DNA of 64,000 nt from positions 1 through 64,000 of the forward strand of contig DAOUJW010000019.1 in assembly GCA_034422115.1 (NCBI GenBank). The letters are read 5' to 3'. Within the stretch, counting starts at the first letter, position 1, and every line of letters starts with the position of its first letter. The notes under the pieces were generated by a model. It saw nothing but the letters and a program-made list of their open reading frames with translations, was not told the DNA's origin and searched no databases. Position numbers and translations under genes: made by a program. The stretch is from DAOUJW01 sp034422115. GTDB taxonomy: Bacteria; Chloroflexota; Dehalococcoidia; Lucifugimonadales; UBA2985. This document shows positions 16,677 through 23,923 of this stretch, piece after piece.

Positions 16677-18704
16677 TTAGACCCTTATCTCGCGCCTCTG
16701 CTCTGCAATGCGGAACTTCAGGTCCTTGCTCGGCTTCATTGACGGAATGGGGTTGAACTTGAGCTTGTAGTCCGGAGGGTCAATCTCAATGTTGAAGTAG
16801 TGGGCTATCATCAGCACGTTGACCGCCAGCTGAAGCTCCATCCACCGGGATCCCAGGCAGGTGTGAGTACCCAGCCCAAAGGGGGCGTACCCCGGGCTGT
16901 GGTGTTCATTGCGCGGAGGCAGATAGCGGTCGATGTCAAAGGTGAAGGGGTCCGGGAAGACGTCGCTCATGTAGTGTGGGGCAGTTGTTCCGATGAAGAG
17001 CCGCGACCCCACCGGCAGCTCGTAGCCCTCCACCACGCACGTATTCATCACGTTGCGGATGGCCATAGGGACAATGGGGTACATGCGCAGGGCCTCCATG
17101 AGGAAGCGATGCGTGACGTCTATGTTGGACGGGTTGAAATCCTCGCCGCAGGGGTCGCCGTTGTCGAACATGGCGTCAGCTTCCTCTTGGATTCTGGCGT
17201 ATAGCTCAGGCTGTGAGGCCATGGCGTAGATGGCAAAGCTGAGCCCATCGCCAAGGTACACGCTGGCTATCAGCGCCGCCGCAAGCTGGAAGCGCAGAGT
17301 TGTCTCCGGCACAAACTGCGGGTCGCTTGCGTGCAGGCTGAGCCAGTCGTCCGCGAGGTCTCGCGGTGCGCCGGCCCGCTGGGCGGGCGTATGCACGGAC
17401 TGGACCCGTTCAAGCAGCGTGTCAACGGCCTTGAAGCGGCGCCTCATGCCCGGAGTTTTGAGCATGAACTTGGGCATTATCTTCATAATGTGGACCATCA
17501 GCGCACGCTCCTTGTACTTGACCAGGTCGTCAAAGACGTCCTGGGAGTCAACGCTGATGAAGAGGGGCGAGAGCTGCGAGTTGATCATCTGCCGGCTCAT
17601 AGTTGTTGCAGAAGTAGAGTCCCCAACCTTCCAGCCCGATATGTGTTTCCGCGCACTGCCATACAGAATGTCCAGCTGCTCTTCCAGTCTCACGCGTGAG
17701 TACGCCGGCGCCATTGACTTCCGCATTCGAAAGTGATCAGCGCCGTCCAGGGAGGGCATTACCCCGGAAGCGCCATAGACCTTCTCAAAGTCGGCAAAAT
17801 AGTCCTTGGTCCTCAGGTGCATGCGCCCCCTCTTGTGCACCCAGTTGTTTGTCTCCACCCCGGCCAGAACGATCATGGGTTTCATAAAAGGCGGGCGGAT
17901 CTGAAACACAGGGCCGTACTCCTCCGCCAGGTCGGCAAAAAGAGCGGGTAAATTGCCCCCTCGAAGGTGTGGATTGAACGCCACCTTGCGCAGCGAGACG
18001 GTCGGAATCTCCTTGGTCAGGGCGAAGCGTCTGAGCAGAGGGCCTGCGAGATTGTGGGAGACCGCTCTGGCAATGGAGCGTCCTATCAGGTCCATATTGC
18101 AGATGAACTTGATCCGTTCCTCGGACTCTTCGTCAAGCTGGAACATGAAGCGAAAAACGTCGCAGGTGTTGATGAGGCAGATGATGATGACGTCTCGCGG
18201 GTCCGGAATCTCGTTGCTGAAGATGGCCCTAGCAATGCGCGTTTTGACAAACTGGGCGGCGGTGTCATCTTCGGAGCTTGTGAGCAGGTCGCTCTGCAAG
18301 GTATTGCGAGTCAGCGTCCAGAACTCGCCGTGGTGATGCTCCAGGACTCCCAAGTCAACCAGGCGGTCCAGAGTCATATCAATGATCGACTCCGCGTGGG
18401 GGGAGAGCCGTTCAATCCAGTACTGGGCGTTCCGCTGGACCGGTTCCTCTGCAATCTCCTTCAGGATGGGGTCAAGCGCGGGGTTGCCCGTTTCCGTCTT
18501 GTCCCAAAGGACCAGGGATTGCTCATCCGTGTCAATGCGGGCCATGAGCGAGAGCTCCGCGAGCACAGACCCAATGACTGCGCAGTTCAAGTCCCATCCG
18601 GGCACCTGGTGAAAGTAGCCGCTCTCCTGATTCAGGAGCGTCAGAAGCAACTCCTCCGGCAGGCTCAGCTGCTGGGTTGCTACCTCGTCAGTTGTGAGGG
18701 TCAT
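16677..18704 (-). CDS. GPP34 (GOLPH3-like) - cytochrome P450 fusion
   Basis: A 675-residue fusion. Residues 13-230 match GPP34: LSLPEELLLTLLNQESG, a VLAELSLMARI helix, KTETGNPALDPILKEI, WIERLSP and LDRLVDLGVLEHH. In eukaryotes this family (GOLPH3/Vps74) binds phosphatidylinositol-4-phosphate at membranes. The rest is a cytochrome P450: ExxR in FLMEALRMYP (Glu537) and the haem loop PFGLGTHTCLG (Cys616). The I-helix reads YLGDGLSFAIYAM, with Gly487 where the O2-activating Thr normally sits. The start is the ATG giving MTLTTDE; another in-frame ATG at 18764 is possible. It lies between the sterol methyltransferase-like and Rieske genes, so I infer a membrane-lipid oxidase or rearrangement catalyst. 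Confidence 0.88.
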   Translation of the reverse strand: MTLTTDEVATQQLSLPEELLLTLLNQESGYFHQVPGWDLNCAVIGSVLAELSLMARIDTDEQSLVLWDKTETGNPALDPILKEIAEEPVQRNAQYWIERLSPHAESIIDMTLDRLVDLGVLEHHHGEFWTLTRNTLQSDLLTSSEDDTAAQFVKTRIARAIFSNEIPDPRDVIIICLINTCDVFRFMFQLDEESEERIKFICNMDLIGRSIARAVSHNLAGPLLRRFALTKEIPTVSLRKVAFNPHLRGGNLPALFADLAEEYGPVFQIRPPFMKPMIVLAGVETNNWVHKRGRMHLRTKDYFADFEKVYGASGVMPSLDGADHFRMRKSMAPAYSRVRLEEQLDILYGSARKHISGWKVGDSTSATTMSRQMINSQLSPLFISVDSQDVFDDLVKYKERALMVHIMKIMPKFMLKTPGMRRRFKAVDTLLERVQSVHTPAQRAGAPRDLADDWLSLHASDPQFVPETTLRFQLAAALIASVYLGDGLSFAIYAMASQPELYARIQEEADAMFDNGDPCGEDFNPSNIDVTHRFLMEALRMYPIVPMAIRNVMNTCVVEGYELPVGSRLFIGTTAPHYMSDVFPDPFTFDIDRYLPPRNEHHSPGYAPFGLGTHTCLGSRWMELQLAVNVLMIAHYFNIEIDPPDYKLKFNPIPSMKPSKDLKFRIAEQRREIRV

Positions 18705-18798
18705 CCGCCTTGTTCCCCGTGCAACTATACTGATATACTTGGACTGTATTGGATAGTTATCCATAATCACTATAGCACAAGTGTCGAGGAAAGCGTAA
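18705..18798. promoter_or_regulatory. Divergent promoter/operator between P450 fusion and Rieske gene
   Basis: The only AT-rich stretch in this part of the locus. It contains a near-palindrome GGATA-GT-TATCC at 18751-18762 and a direct repeat TATACTGATATACT near 18727-18740. On the minus strand TATAGT lies close to the P450 start; on the plus strand GAGGA at 18786-18790 is the Rieske ribosome-binding site. A shared regulator at the palindrome is plausible. Confidence 0.4.
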
Positions 18799-19920
18799 GT
18801 GTCCGAATCAGAGTATGGTCCAGACGACAACGGAGCTTCGGGAGGACGCGTCTCAGCCGGGGTCCAGCGCGAGGGGCTGCGTTCCCCAATAAACCGACGG
18901 GCGCAGTTCCCGGACAACGCCCTGCCATCCCCCTTTCCCGAGGGTTGGTACTTTATAGGGCCTCGCCAGGCCATAGAAAAGGCCAGGCTCATTGAAAAGA
19001 CGTGGATGGGCGAGAAGATCGTCGTGTGGTGCGACAAGGACGGCCGCATCTGCGTTGCAGAGGCCTTCTGCCCGCACCTGGGCGCGGACCTGGGGCCAAG
19101 AGCGGGCGGGTGCATCCGCGACGGGCGGCTGGTCTGCCCCTTCCACGGCTACGAGTTCGACGCTACCGGCCAGTGCGTTGCCACTCCCTACGCCCCTCCA
19201 CCCAAGACCGCAAAGCTGAGGGTCTTTGAGACGCAGGAAATCAACGGTCTCATTTTCGCCTGGTGGGGCATTGGAGGACGAGCGCCGCAATGGAGCCTGC
19301 CCATAGTTCCGCCTGAGCGGGAGGGGTGGAGCAGCTATGAGATCAATACCCTCCGCTTTCCCGGCCACCCCCAGGACACAACGGAGAACGTGGTAGACCT
19401 GGCCCACCTGAGGTACGTCCACGGCTACGACAACGTGAACCCCGTGCTGGAGGTGTCCGTGGAAGGCCCCAGCCTTGAGGCCCATTTCGACTTCAAGAGA
19501 GTCCGCAGGATCGCCGGAGTCTCCAACCTCACCTTTGACTGCTCGGCCAGGGTCAAGGTCTTGGGGCTCGGCTACTCCTACGTGCAGGTGCACGAGCAGT
19601 CGATAGGGATGGACTTGCGCCTGTGGGTGCTGGCAACGCCGGTCGACGGCAAGCTCGTCGACATGACGCTGGTTTCACAGGTGAAGGAGATCAACAGCCC
19701 CAAGCGGATGTTTGCGGGCCTGGGGTTCCTCCCGACGAAGATGCGCGCCCCCATCATGAACAGGTTCATCGCCTCCCAGCAGAAGGATGACGTGCTTCAG
19801 GACGTGGTCATCTGGAGCAACAAGCAGTACCGGTCGCGCCCGCGCCTCTGCCGCTCCGATGGCAAGATCATGCCCTTCCGAGCCTACTGCGCCCAGTTCT
19901 ATATGGACCCCAACGACTAG
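18799..19920 (+). CDS. Rieske non-haem iron oxygenase (KshA/DAF-36-like)
   Basis: A 373-residue oxygenase component. The 2Fe-2S Rieske motif is CPHLGADLG and CPFHGYEFD. The mononuclear iron site is ENVVDLAHLRYVHGYD (two His, with an Asp likely further on). The N-terminal PEGWYFIG, NGLIFAWW and the ending FRAYCAQFY resemble 3-ketosteroid 9-alpha-hydroxylase KshA and the cholesterol 7-desaturase DAF-36/Neverland group. It would hydroxylate or desaturate a polycyclic lipid with electrons from a reductase not encoded nearby. GTG start, GAGGA 8 bp upstream. It faces away from the P450 fusion across a shared promoter region. Confidence 0.88.
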   Translation: MSESEYGPDDNGASGGRVSAGVQREGLRSPINRRAQFPDNALPSPFPEGWYFIGPRQAIEKARLIEKTWMGEKIVVWCDKDGRICVAEAFCPHLGADLGPRAGGCIRDGRLVCPFHGYEFDATGQCVATPYAPPPKTAKLRVFETQEINGLIFAWWGIGGRAPQWSLPIVPPEREGWSSYEINTLRFPGHPQDTTENVVDLAHLRYVHGYDNVNPVLEVSVEGPSLEAHFDFKRVRRIAGVSNLTFDCSARVKVLGLGYSYVQVHEQSIGMDLRLWVLATPVDGKLVDMTLVSQVKEINSPKRMFAGLGFLPTKMRAPIMNRFIASQQKDDVLQDVVIWSNKQYRSRPRLCRSDGKIMPFRAYCAQFYMDPND

Positions 19921-19929
19921 CCTACGCCA

Positions 19930-20113
19930 GGTATTCTCTATACGTGTTGGTAACTCCCACGTCGGTTGGAGCGCCACTCCCTTCCCGCTCATGGTGAGCC
20001 TGTCGAACCATATGAGCGGGAAGACTCTGCGGGCGTAGTTGCTACCGCTCATACTTCGACAAGCTCAGTATGAGCGGTGTCTTTCGCCATAACCAATCCC
20101 TGTAAAGAATACC
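19930..20113. repeat. Dispersed palindromic repeat A, full copy 3
   Basis: Bounded by GGTATTCTC and AAGAATACC, with the usual two arms (CCCGCTCATGGTGAGCCTG and TACTTCGACAAGCTCAG). It fills the gap between two convergent genes, beginning 9 bp after one stop and ending at the base before the other stop codon, so it may serve both as terminator. Confidence 0.7.
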
Positions 20114-21469
20114 TTACGCCTTCCTGAACCGCGAGCCGTACAGGATGCTCCCGTAGTAGTTGAACCACCGCTTTGCTTCCGGGTCGTTAAAGTGGTAGTC
20201 CGCGCCCAGCTGTCTTGCGGCGGCCAGCCCCGTGACAAGACAAGTCTCCTGGCTGTTGACCAGCGTGTGAGCGCCGCAGTGCCACGTGCGTCTCCTGCCC
20301 TGAATGAAGCGGAACAGGGGGACAAGCATCACAACGTGCCGCACATCGTGGACTATGTGTTGAAAGCCCCGCTCCAGGATGACCTTGCCTTCGTCAATGG
20401 GGTTGGCCGGGTTGTAGGTCACCAGGCACGGCTTGTCCGACGCCCGCGCCCAGGGCTGCTGGTTGTGCATGATGTAGGTAATCTCGTAGTTGTCCGGCTT
20501 CGCGCCGTACTGCTCAATGTGGTTGCTCCTTGTCTCCAGGGCCTTCACCTCGCTGTCGGGGAGGACTGAGGCGTCATAGTGGACGACGGCGCGATGATGT
20601 ATCTCGTCGTCGTACCGTACCCTCGAAAGAATGTAGCGTTCCAGCGATGTGGGAGCGTCGAGGGTGTCCAGCGTCTGGTCGGCGTTGCAGGCAAAGATGA
20701 CCTCGTTGAAGGTCTCCTGAACGCCGTCTGCGTCCTCTACAACAACGCAGTCCTCCTGTCGGTACACCTTTCGGACGGGCCGTTTGAGGTAGATCTTGTC
20801 CCGAAACCCTGCGGTCAAGCTCTCATAGATGCGGCGGGTCCCTTGGTCCCACGTCTGCATGGGCGTGGCTGATTCGATGTTGAAGAACTCCAGATACCTG
20901 GCAAAGAGGGACGCGGGCATGTCAAATATGTTGGTCGCCAGCACAAAATTGATGAACATGGGCTTCAGGACCTTGTACCTGAAGTCCTCAGAGAACCCGC
21001 CCAGGGCCAGGAGCGCCCCCATGCCGATGTAGTTGAACGGGTTGATGGCGTTCAGCAGCCTTGACCTGGAGCGGGTCAGCCAGCCGACTCTGTGCAGGAA
21101 CCTCAACAGCTGCTGGAATCTCTCGATCTCGGGTTGCAGCTGCTCCCTGATGTCTGAGTCGTAGTCGTGGGCGTAGACGCCGTCGCCGTACTTGACGCTG
21201 TAGCTGAACCTGGTGTCGACCAGGTCAATGCCGAAGCGTTCCATCAGCAGCAGGAAGTGGCGGTATACCGACGGGATGCAGGCGGTGACTGAAATGTCGA
21301 AGGGAATTGAGCCGCCGTCATCCTGCGGCATGTCGGCTGTGAAGGCGTTTCCGCCAACCCGCTCCTGGGCCTCGAACAGCCGGAAGTCAAAGCGGTCCGG
21401 GTGGTGATTCAGCGCCCACGCAGCGCCCAGCCCCGAAACGCCCCCGCCAACAATGGCAATTCGCCGCAT
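20114..21469 (-). CDS. FAD-dependent oxidoreductase (COG2907-like, amine-oxidase fold)
   Basis: A 451-residue flavoprotein with RRIAIVGGGVSGLGAAWALN (dinucleotide-binding fold) and FEAQERVGGNAFT, typical of the amine oxidase/phytoene desaturase superfamily, and a C-terminal QETCLVTGLAAARQLG. It matches the COG2907 group often found beside cyclopropane-fatty-acid-type methyltransferases; here it neighbours two sterol methyltransferase-like genes. Likely role: lipid desaturation, isomerisation or reduction after methylation. The ATG overlaps the upstream MFS stop as TGATG, so translation is coupled; the frame could also start one codon earlier at TTG. Confidence 0.85.
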   Translation of the reverse strand: MRRIAIVGGGVSGLGAAWALNHHPDRFDFRLFEAQERVGGNAFTADMPQDDGGSIPFDISVTACIPSVYRHFLLLMERFGIDLVDTRFSYSVKYGDGVYAHDYDSDIREQLQPEIERFQQLLRFLHRVGWLTRSRSRLLNAINPFNYIGMGALLALGGFSEDFRYKVLKPMFINFVLATNIFDMPASLFARYLEFFNIESATPMQTWDQGTRRIYESLTAGFRDKIYLKRPVRKVYRQEDCVVVEDADGVQETFNEVIFACNADQTLDTLDAPTSLERYILSRVRYDDEIHHRAVVHYDASVLPDSEVKALETRSNHIEQYGAKPDNYEITYIMHNQQPWARASDKPCLVTYNPANPIDEGKVILERGFQHIVHDVRHVVMLVPLFRFIQGRRRTWHCGAHTLVNSQETCLVTGLAAARQLGADYHFNDPEAKRWFNYYGSILYGSRFRKA

Positions 21470-22947
21470 CAATGCGCTCCACCTCGGCCGCCGCCACTCG
21501 ATTCGCCGGCTTCCTCCACCCTCATCAGCAGCGCCGGGACAATGGCAATCAGCGACAGGAAGCCGGATATCATAAAGAGGTTCTGGAACACGGTGACCCC
21601 GGCCTCTATCAGTAAGGCCTCGGTCTCCTCGAAGCTCGACCCCAGGCTCACGTCAGCCGTCAGATTGTAGAAACGCTCTATGCCCCAGGCGGACAGGGCC
21701 GCCAGCCCAAGGGCCATCCCCACCATGCGGGACGCGGTGACCAGTGAGGCCGCCGCTCCCCAGTAGTCGCTGGGCGACGCGCTCAGGGCGCTGACGCCTA
21801 TCGGGGGGATCACCAGGCCGAACCCCAGGCCCGCCGTCACCAGGGGCATGGTCAGCCTGACCTCGCTGACGTCCGTCTCCCAGCCGCTCATGAACAGCAG
21901 GCCCGTTCCCATGAGCGCAAGTCCCACTATGCACACCTCTCTCACCCCGGCCCACCTGAGAATGTAGCCTCCCACCAGGGCGCCCACGGGAATGGCGGCC
22001 GTAAGTCGGACAAGGCTGAGGGCGCTCTCCAACGGTCCCTTCTCCATGACTGTCCCGGCCATGAGGGGAACGCACACCAGCGCCATGATCAGCGCGACCC
22101 CAACCAGAAACTGCGCAATGTTGGACGATACGAACGCCCTGGAGGTGTAAAGGAACGACGCCAATAGAGGCTGGATCGCCCGTCTCTCCACCGCTATCAG
22201 GACTCCAATGAGAATAGCCGCCGCTCCCAGCGCAAAGTAGGGGAGGGCGGACTCAGCCGTGAAGATGCTCCTCTGAGCAAGCGCAACGGTCAGAACTGTT
22301 AGCGCCGCTCCAAGAGTCAAGCCTCCCAGGTAGTCCATCCTGGCCTCGGGATTGGCGCGGTTGGGCAGTACGGCCATCAGCGCTATGAGGAAGAGGCTCT
22401 GGGGTACGTCGAACCAGAATATCCACCGCCAGCCAATCCACTCGATAATTGTTCCTCCGTAGAGAGGGCCCACAACGGACCCGGCCTCGGCGGAGGCGGC
22501 CACCAGTCCAATGGCAATCCCCCTCTTCTCGGTGGATACGGCTGCCACGGCCATTGCCAGTCCTATGGGTACCGTAGCGCCGCCCCCCACGGCCTGTATC
22601 ACCCTGGCGGGCACAATCCAGGCAAAGTTTGGCGCAAGAGCCACCAGCGCCGAGCCGACGGCGAAAACAACCAGCGCCGCCTGGAACATCCTGACCCGGC
22701 CGTAGATGTCGGAGAGACGCCCCGCCAGCGGCATTGCCACGGTGTAGCTGATAAGATACCCGGTTATGATCCAGGACGCCGTGTCCAGGTCCGTAAGGGG
22801 AATCTCCAGGTCCACCATCAAGAGGGGCAAGGCGGCTACCACCACGGTCTGGTCCAGGGCGGTTGAGAATACTCCCAGGCAGAGGATTCCCAGCACAACC
22901 GACTGTGATGACCTCAGGCGGACGATGGTGGATCCCACGGCGCTCAC
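21469..22947 (-). CDS. MFS transporter, DHA2-like (14-TM) exporter
   Basis: A 492-residue major facilitator. The N-terminus has FSTALDQTVVVAALPLL (DHA2 motif D1), loop 2-3 carries GRLSDIYGRVR (motif A) and the PARVIQAVGGGATVPIGLAM segment is typical of DHA2/EmrB-like drug or lipid exporters. Its GTG start overlaps the lipoprotein stop (GTGA), and its own stop overlaps the FAD gene. A lipoprotein of the LppX/LprG family directly before an MFS pump recalls the mycobacterial LprG-P55 lipid export pair. Confidence 0.9.
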   Translation of the reverse strand: MSAVGSTIVRLRSSQSVVLGILCLGVFSTALDQTVVVAALPLLMVDLEIPLTDLDTASWIITGYLISYTVAMPLAGRLSDIYGRVRMFQAALVVFAVGSALVALAPNFAWIVPARVIQAVGGGATVPIGLAMAVAAVSTEKRGIAIGLVAASAEAGSVVGPLYGGTIIEWIGWRWIFWFDVPQSLFLIALMAVLPNRANPEARMDYLGGLTLGAALTVLTVALAQRSIFTAESALPYFALGAAAILIGVLIAVERRAIQPLLASFLYTSRAFVSSNIAQFLVGVALIMALVCVPLMAGTVMEKGPLESALSLVRLTAAIPVGALVGGYILRWAGVREVCIVGLALMGTGLLFMSGWETDVSEVRLTMPLVTAGLGFGLVIPPIGVSALSASPSDYWGAAASLVTASRMVGMALGLAALSAWGIERFYNLTADVSLGSSFEETEALLIEAGVTVFQNLFMISGFLSLIAIVPALLMRVEEAGESSGGGRGGAH

Positions 22948-23732
22948 TGGCCGGAGACTATGTCCGGAAGCTCGATGTCAACCGGGACGTTGATGTCCTC
23001 TATGGTTAGAAGACGTGAGGTCTCCGGGCCATCGTCGTCGTAGATTTGGCCCACAAGCCTTAGCTGTCGCAGTACAAACCCCGCTTCGTCAATCCACAAC
23101 GTCACAGTCATCTCGTGACCCGGGTCGGCAGTCGTGATGAGCGGCAGCAGGGCCTCGGAGTCAACGACTACTTCAACGACAACGGTCCTGGCGCCATGAA
23201 CGGTTTCGCGGCCCGTAATGGCCGCGTGCTGAACGGTTTCAGGCAGATTGGAAAAAACAACGGCCAACCCTGCAAACTCAAATGGCACCTGGTCCGGGGG
23301 CAGAGAGGTCCACGGGGCGTCATCGGAAAACCTCAGGAAGGCCTGATCCCCGACCTTTATTATTCCAATCTGCACAAACCCAAAATTCGGGGTCTCCACC
23401 TCCACCTGCATCTTGACGCTGCCGAGGTCCTCCACCTCTGCTTCCATCCTCTTGAAAGTCGTTCCGAAGAACAGGGCTCCGGTTTCCGTTTCGTCGACCA
23501 TGCTGAACTTTGCCGAAGACATGTTGGCGATACTGGAACTCACCGCCTCAAGGAAATCTTCCACTCTTGAAGTGGGCGTGGGCGCCGGAGTGGGAGTTGG
23601 AGTAGCAGCTGGGATGGGAGCGAGTGTAGGCGTGGGAGTGGCCTCCTCTCCACATGCGGCGGCCAGGAACATGGAAGAGGCTATCAACGCGGACGCCAAC
23701 AGCCTGCGAATGAGTGCAGCGGACAATGTCAC
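22944..23732 (-). CDS. LppX/LprG-like lipid-binding lipoprotein
   Basis: A 262-residue lipoprotein: an arginine-containing signal peptide, lipobox LAAAC, a Thr-Pro linker (TPTPTLAPIP and further TP repeats), then a beta-rich domain with VEDFLEAVSSSIANMSSAKF and repeated strands like those of LppX/LprA/LprF/LprG. Known members hold triacylglycerides or phthiocerol lipids in a hydrophobic cavity at the cell surface. It overlaps the MFS gene by 4 bp. GTG start with a weak purine-rich site. Probable role: handing a lipid product of this locus from the membrane to the outside. Confidence 0.8.
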   Translation of the reverse strand: MTLSAALIRRLLASALIASSMFLAAACGEEATPTPTLAPIPAATPTPTPAPTPTSRVEDFLEAVSSSIANMSSAKFSMVDETETGALFFGTTFKRMEAEVEDLGSVKMQVEVETPNFGFVQIGIIKVGDQAFLRFSDDAPWTSLPPDQVPFEFAGLAVVFSNLPETVQHAAITGRETVHGARTVVVEVVVDSEALLPLITTADPGHEMTVTLWIDEAGFVLRQLRLVGQIYDDDGPETSRLLTIEDINVPVDIELPDIVSGQ

Positions 23733-23923
23733 CTCGTCATCTCTCTGAACGGCCCCCCTCGCGAATGCCAGGCAAGGACACCTAGTAATGCGATGCAGGG
23801 CTTTTGTATCCTACTATACTCCCAATCGTCGTGCAAATGCCGTTAGCTGCCGGCGTTCAACGGAAGGAGGCAGACTGCACCGCGTCATTCTCAAGGATGC
23901 GATTGGCGGCAGGGTTGTCTTCG

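Noticed and set aside
16677..18704. Calling the P450 a CYP51 sterol 14-demethylase
   Set aside because: The I-helix Thr is missing and no CYP51-specific motif was seen; only location suggests a sterol substrate.
18705..19115. N-terminal extension of the P450 fusion to 19115
   Set aside because: It would run antisense through the start of the Rieske gene and its promoter; the GPP34 domain begins right after the ATG at 18704.
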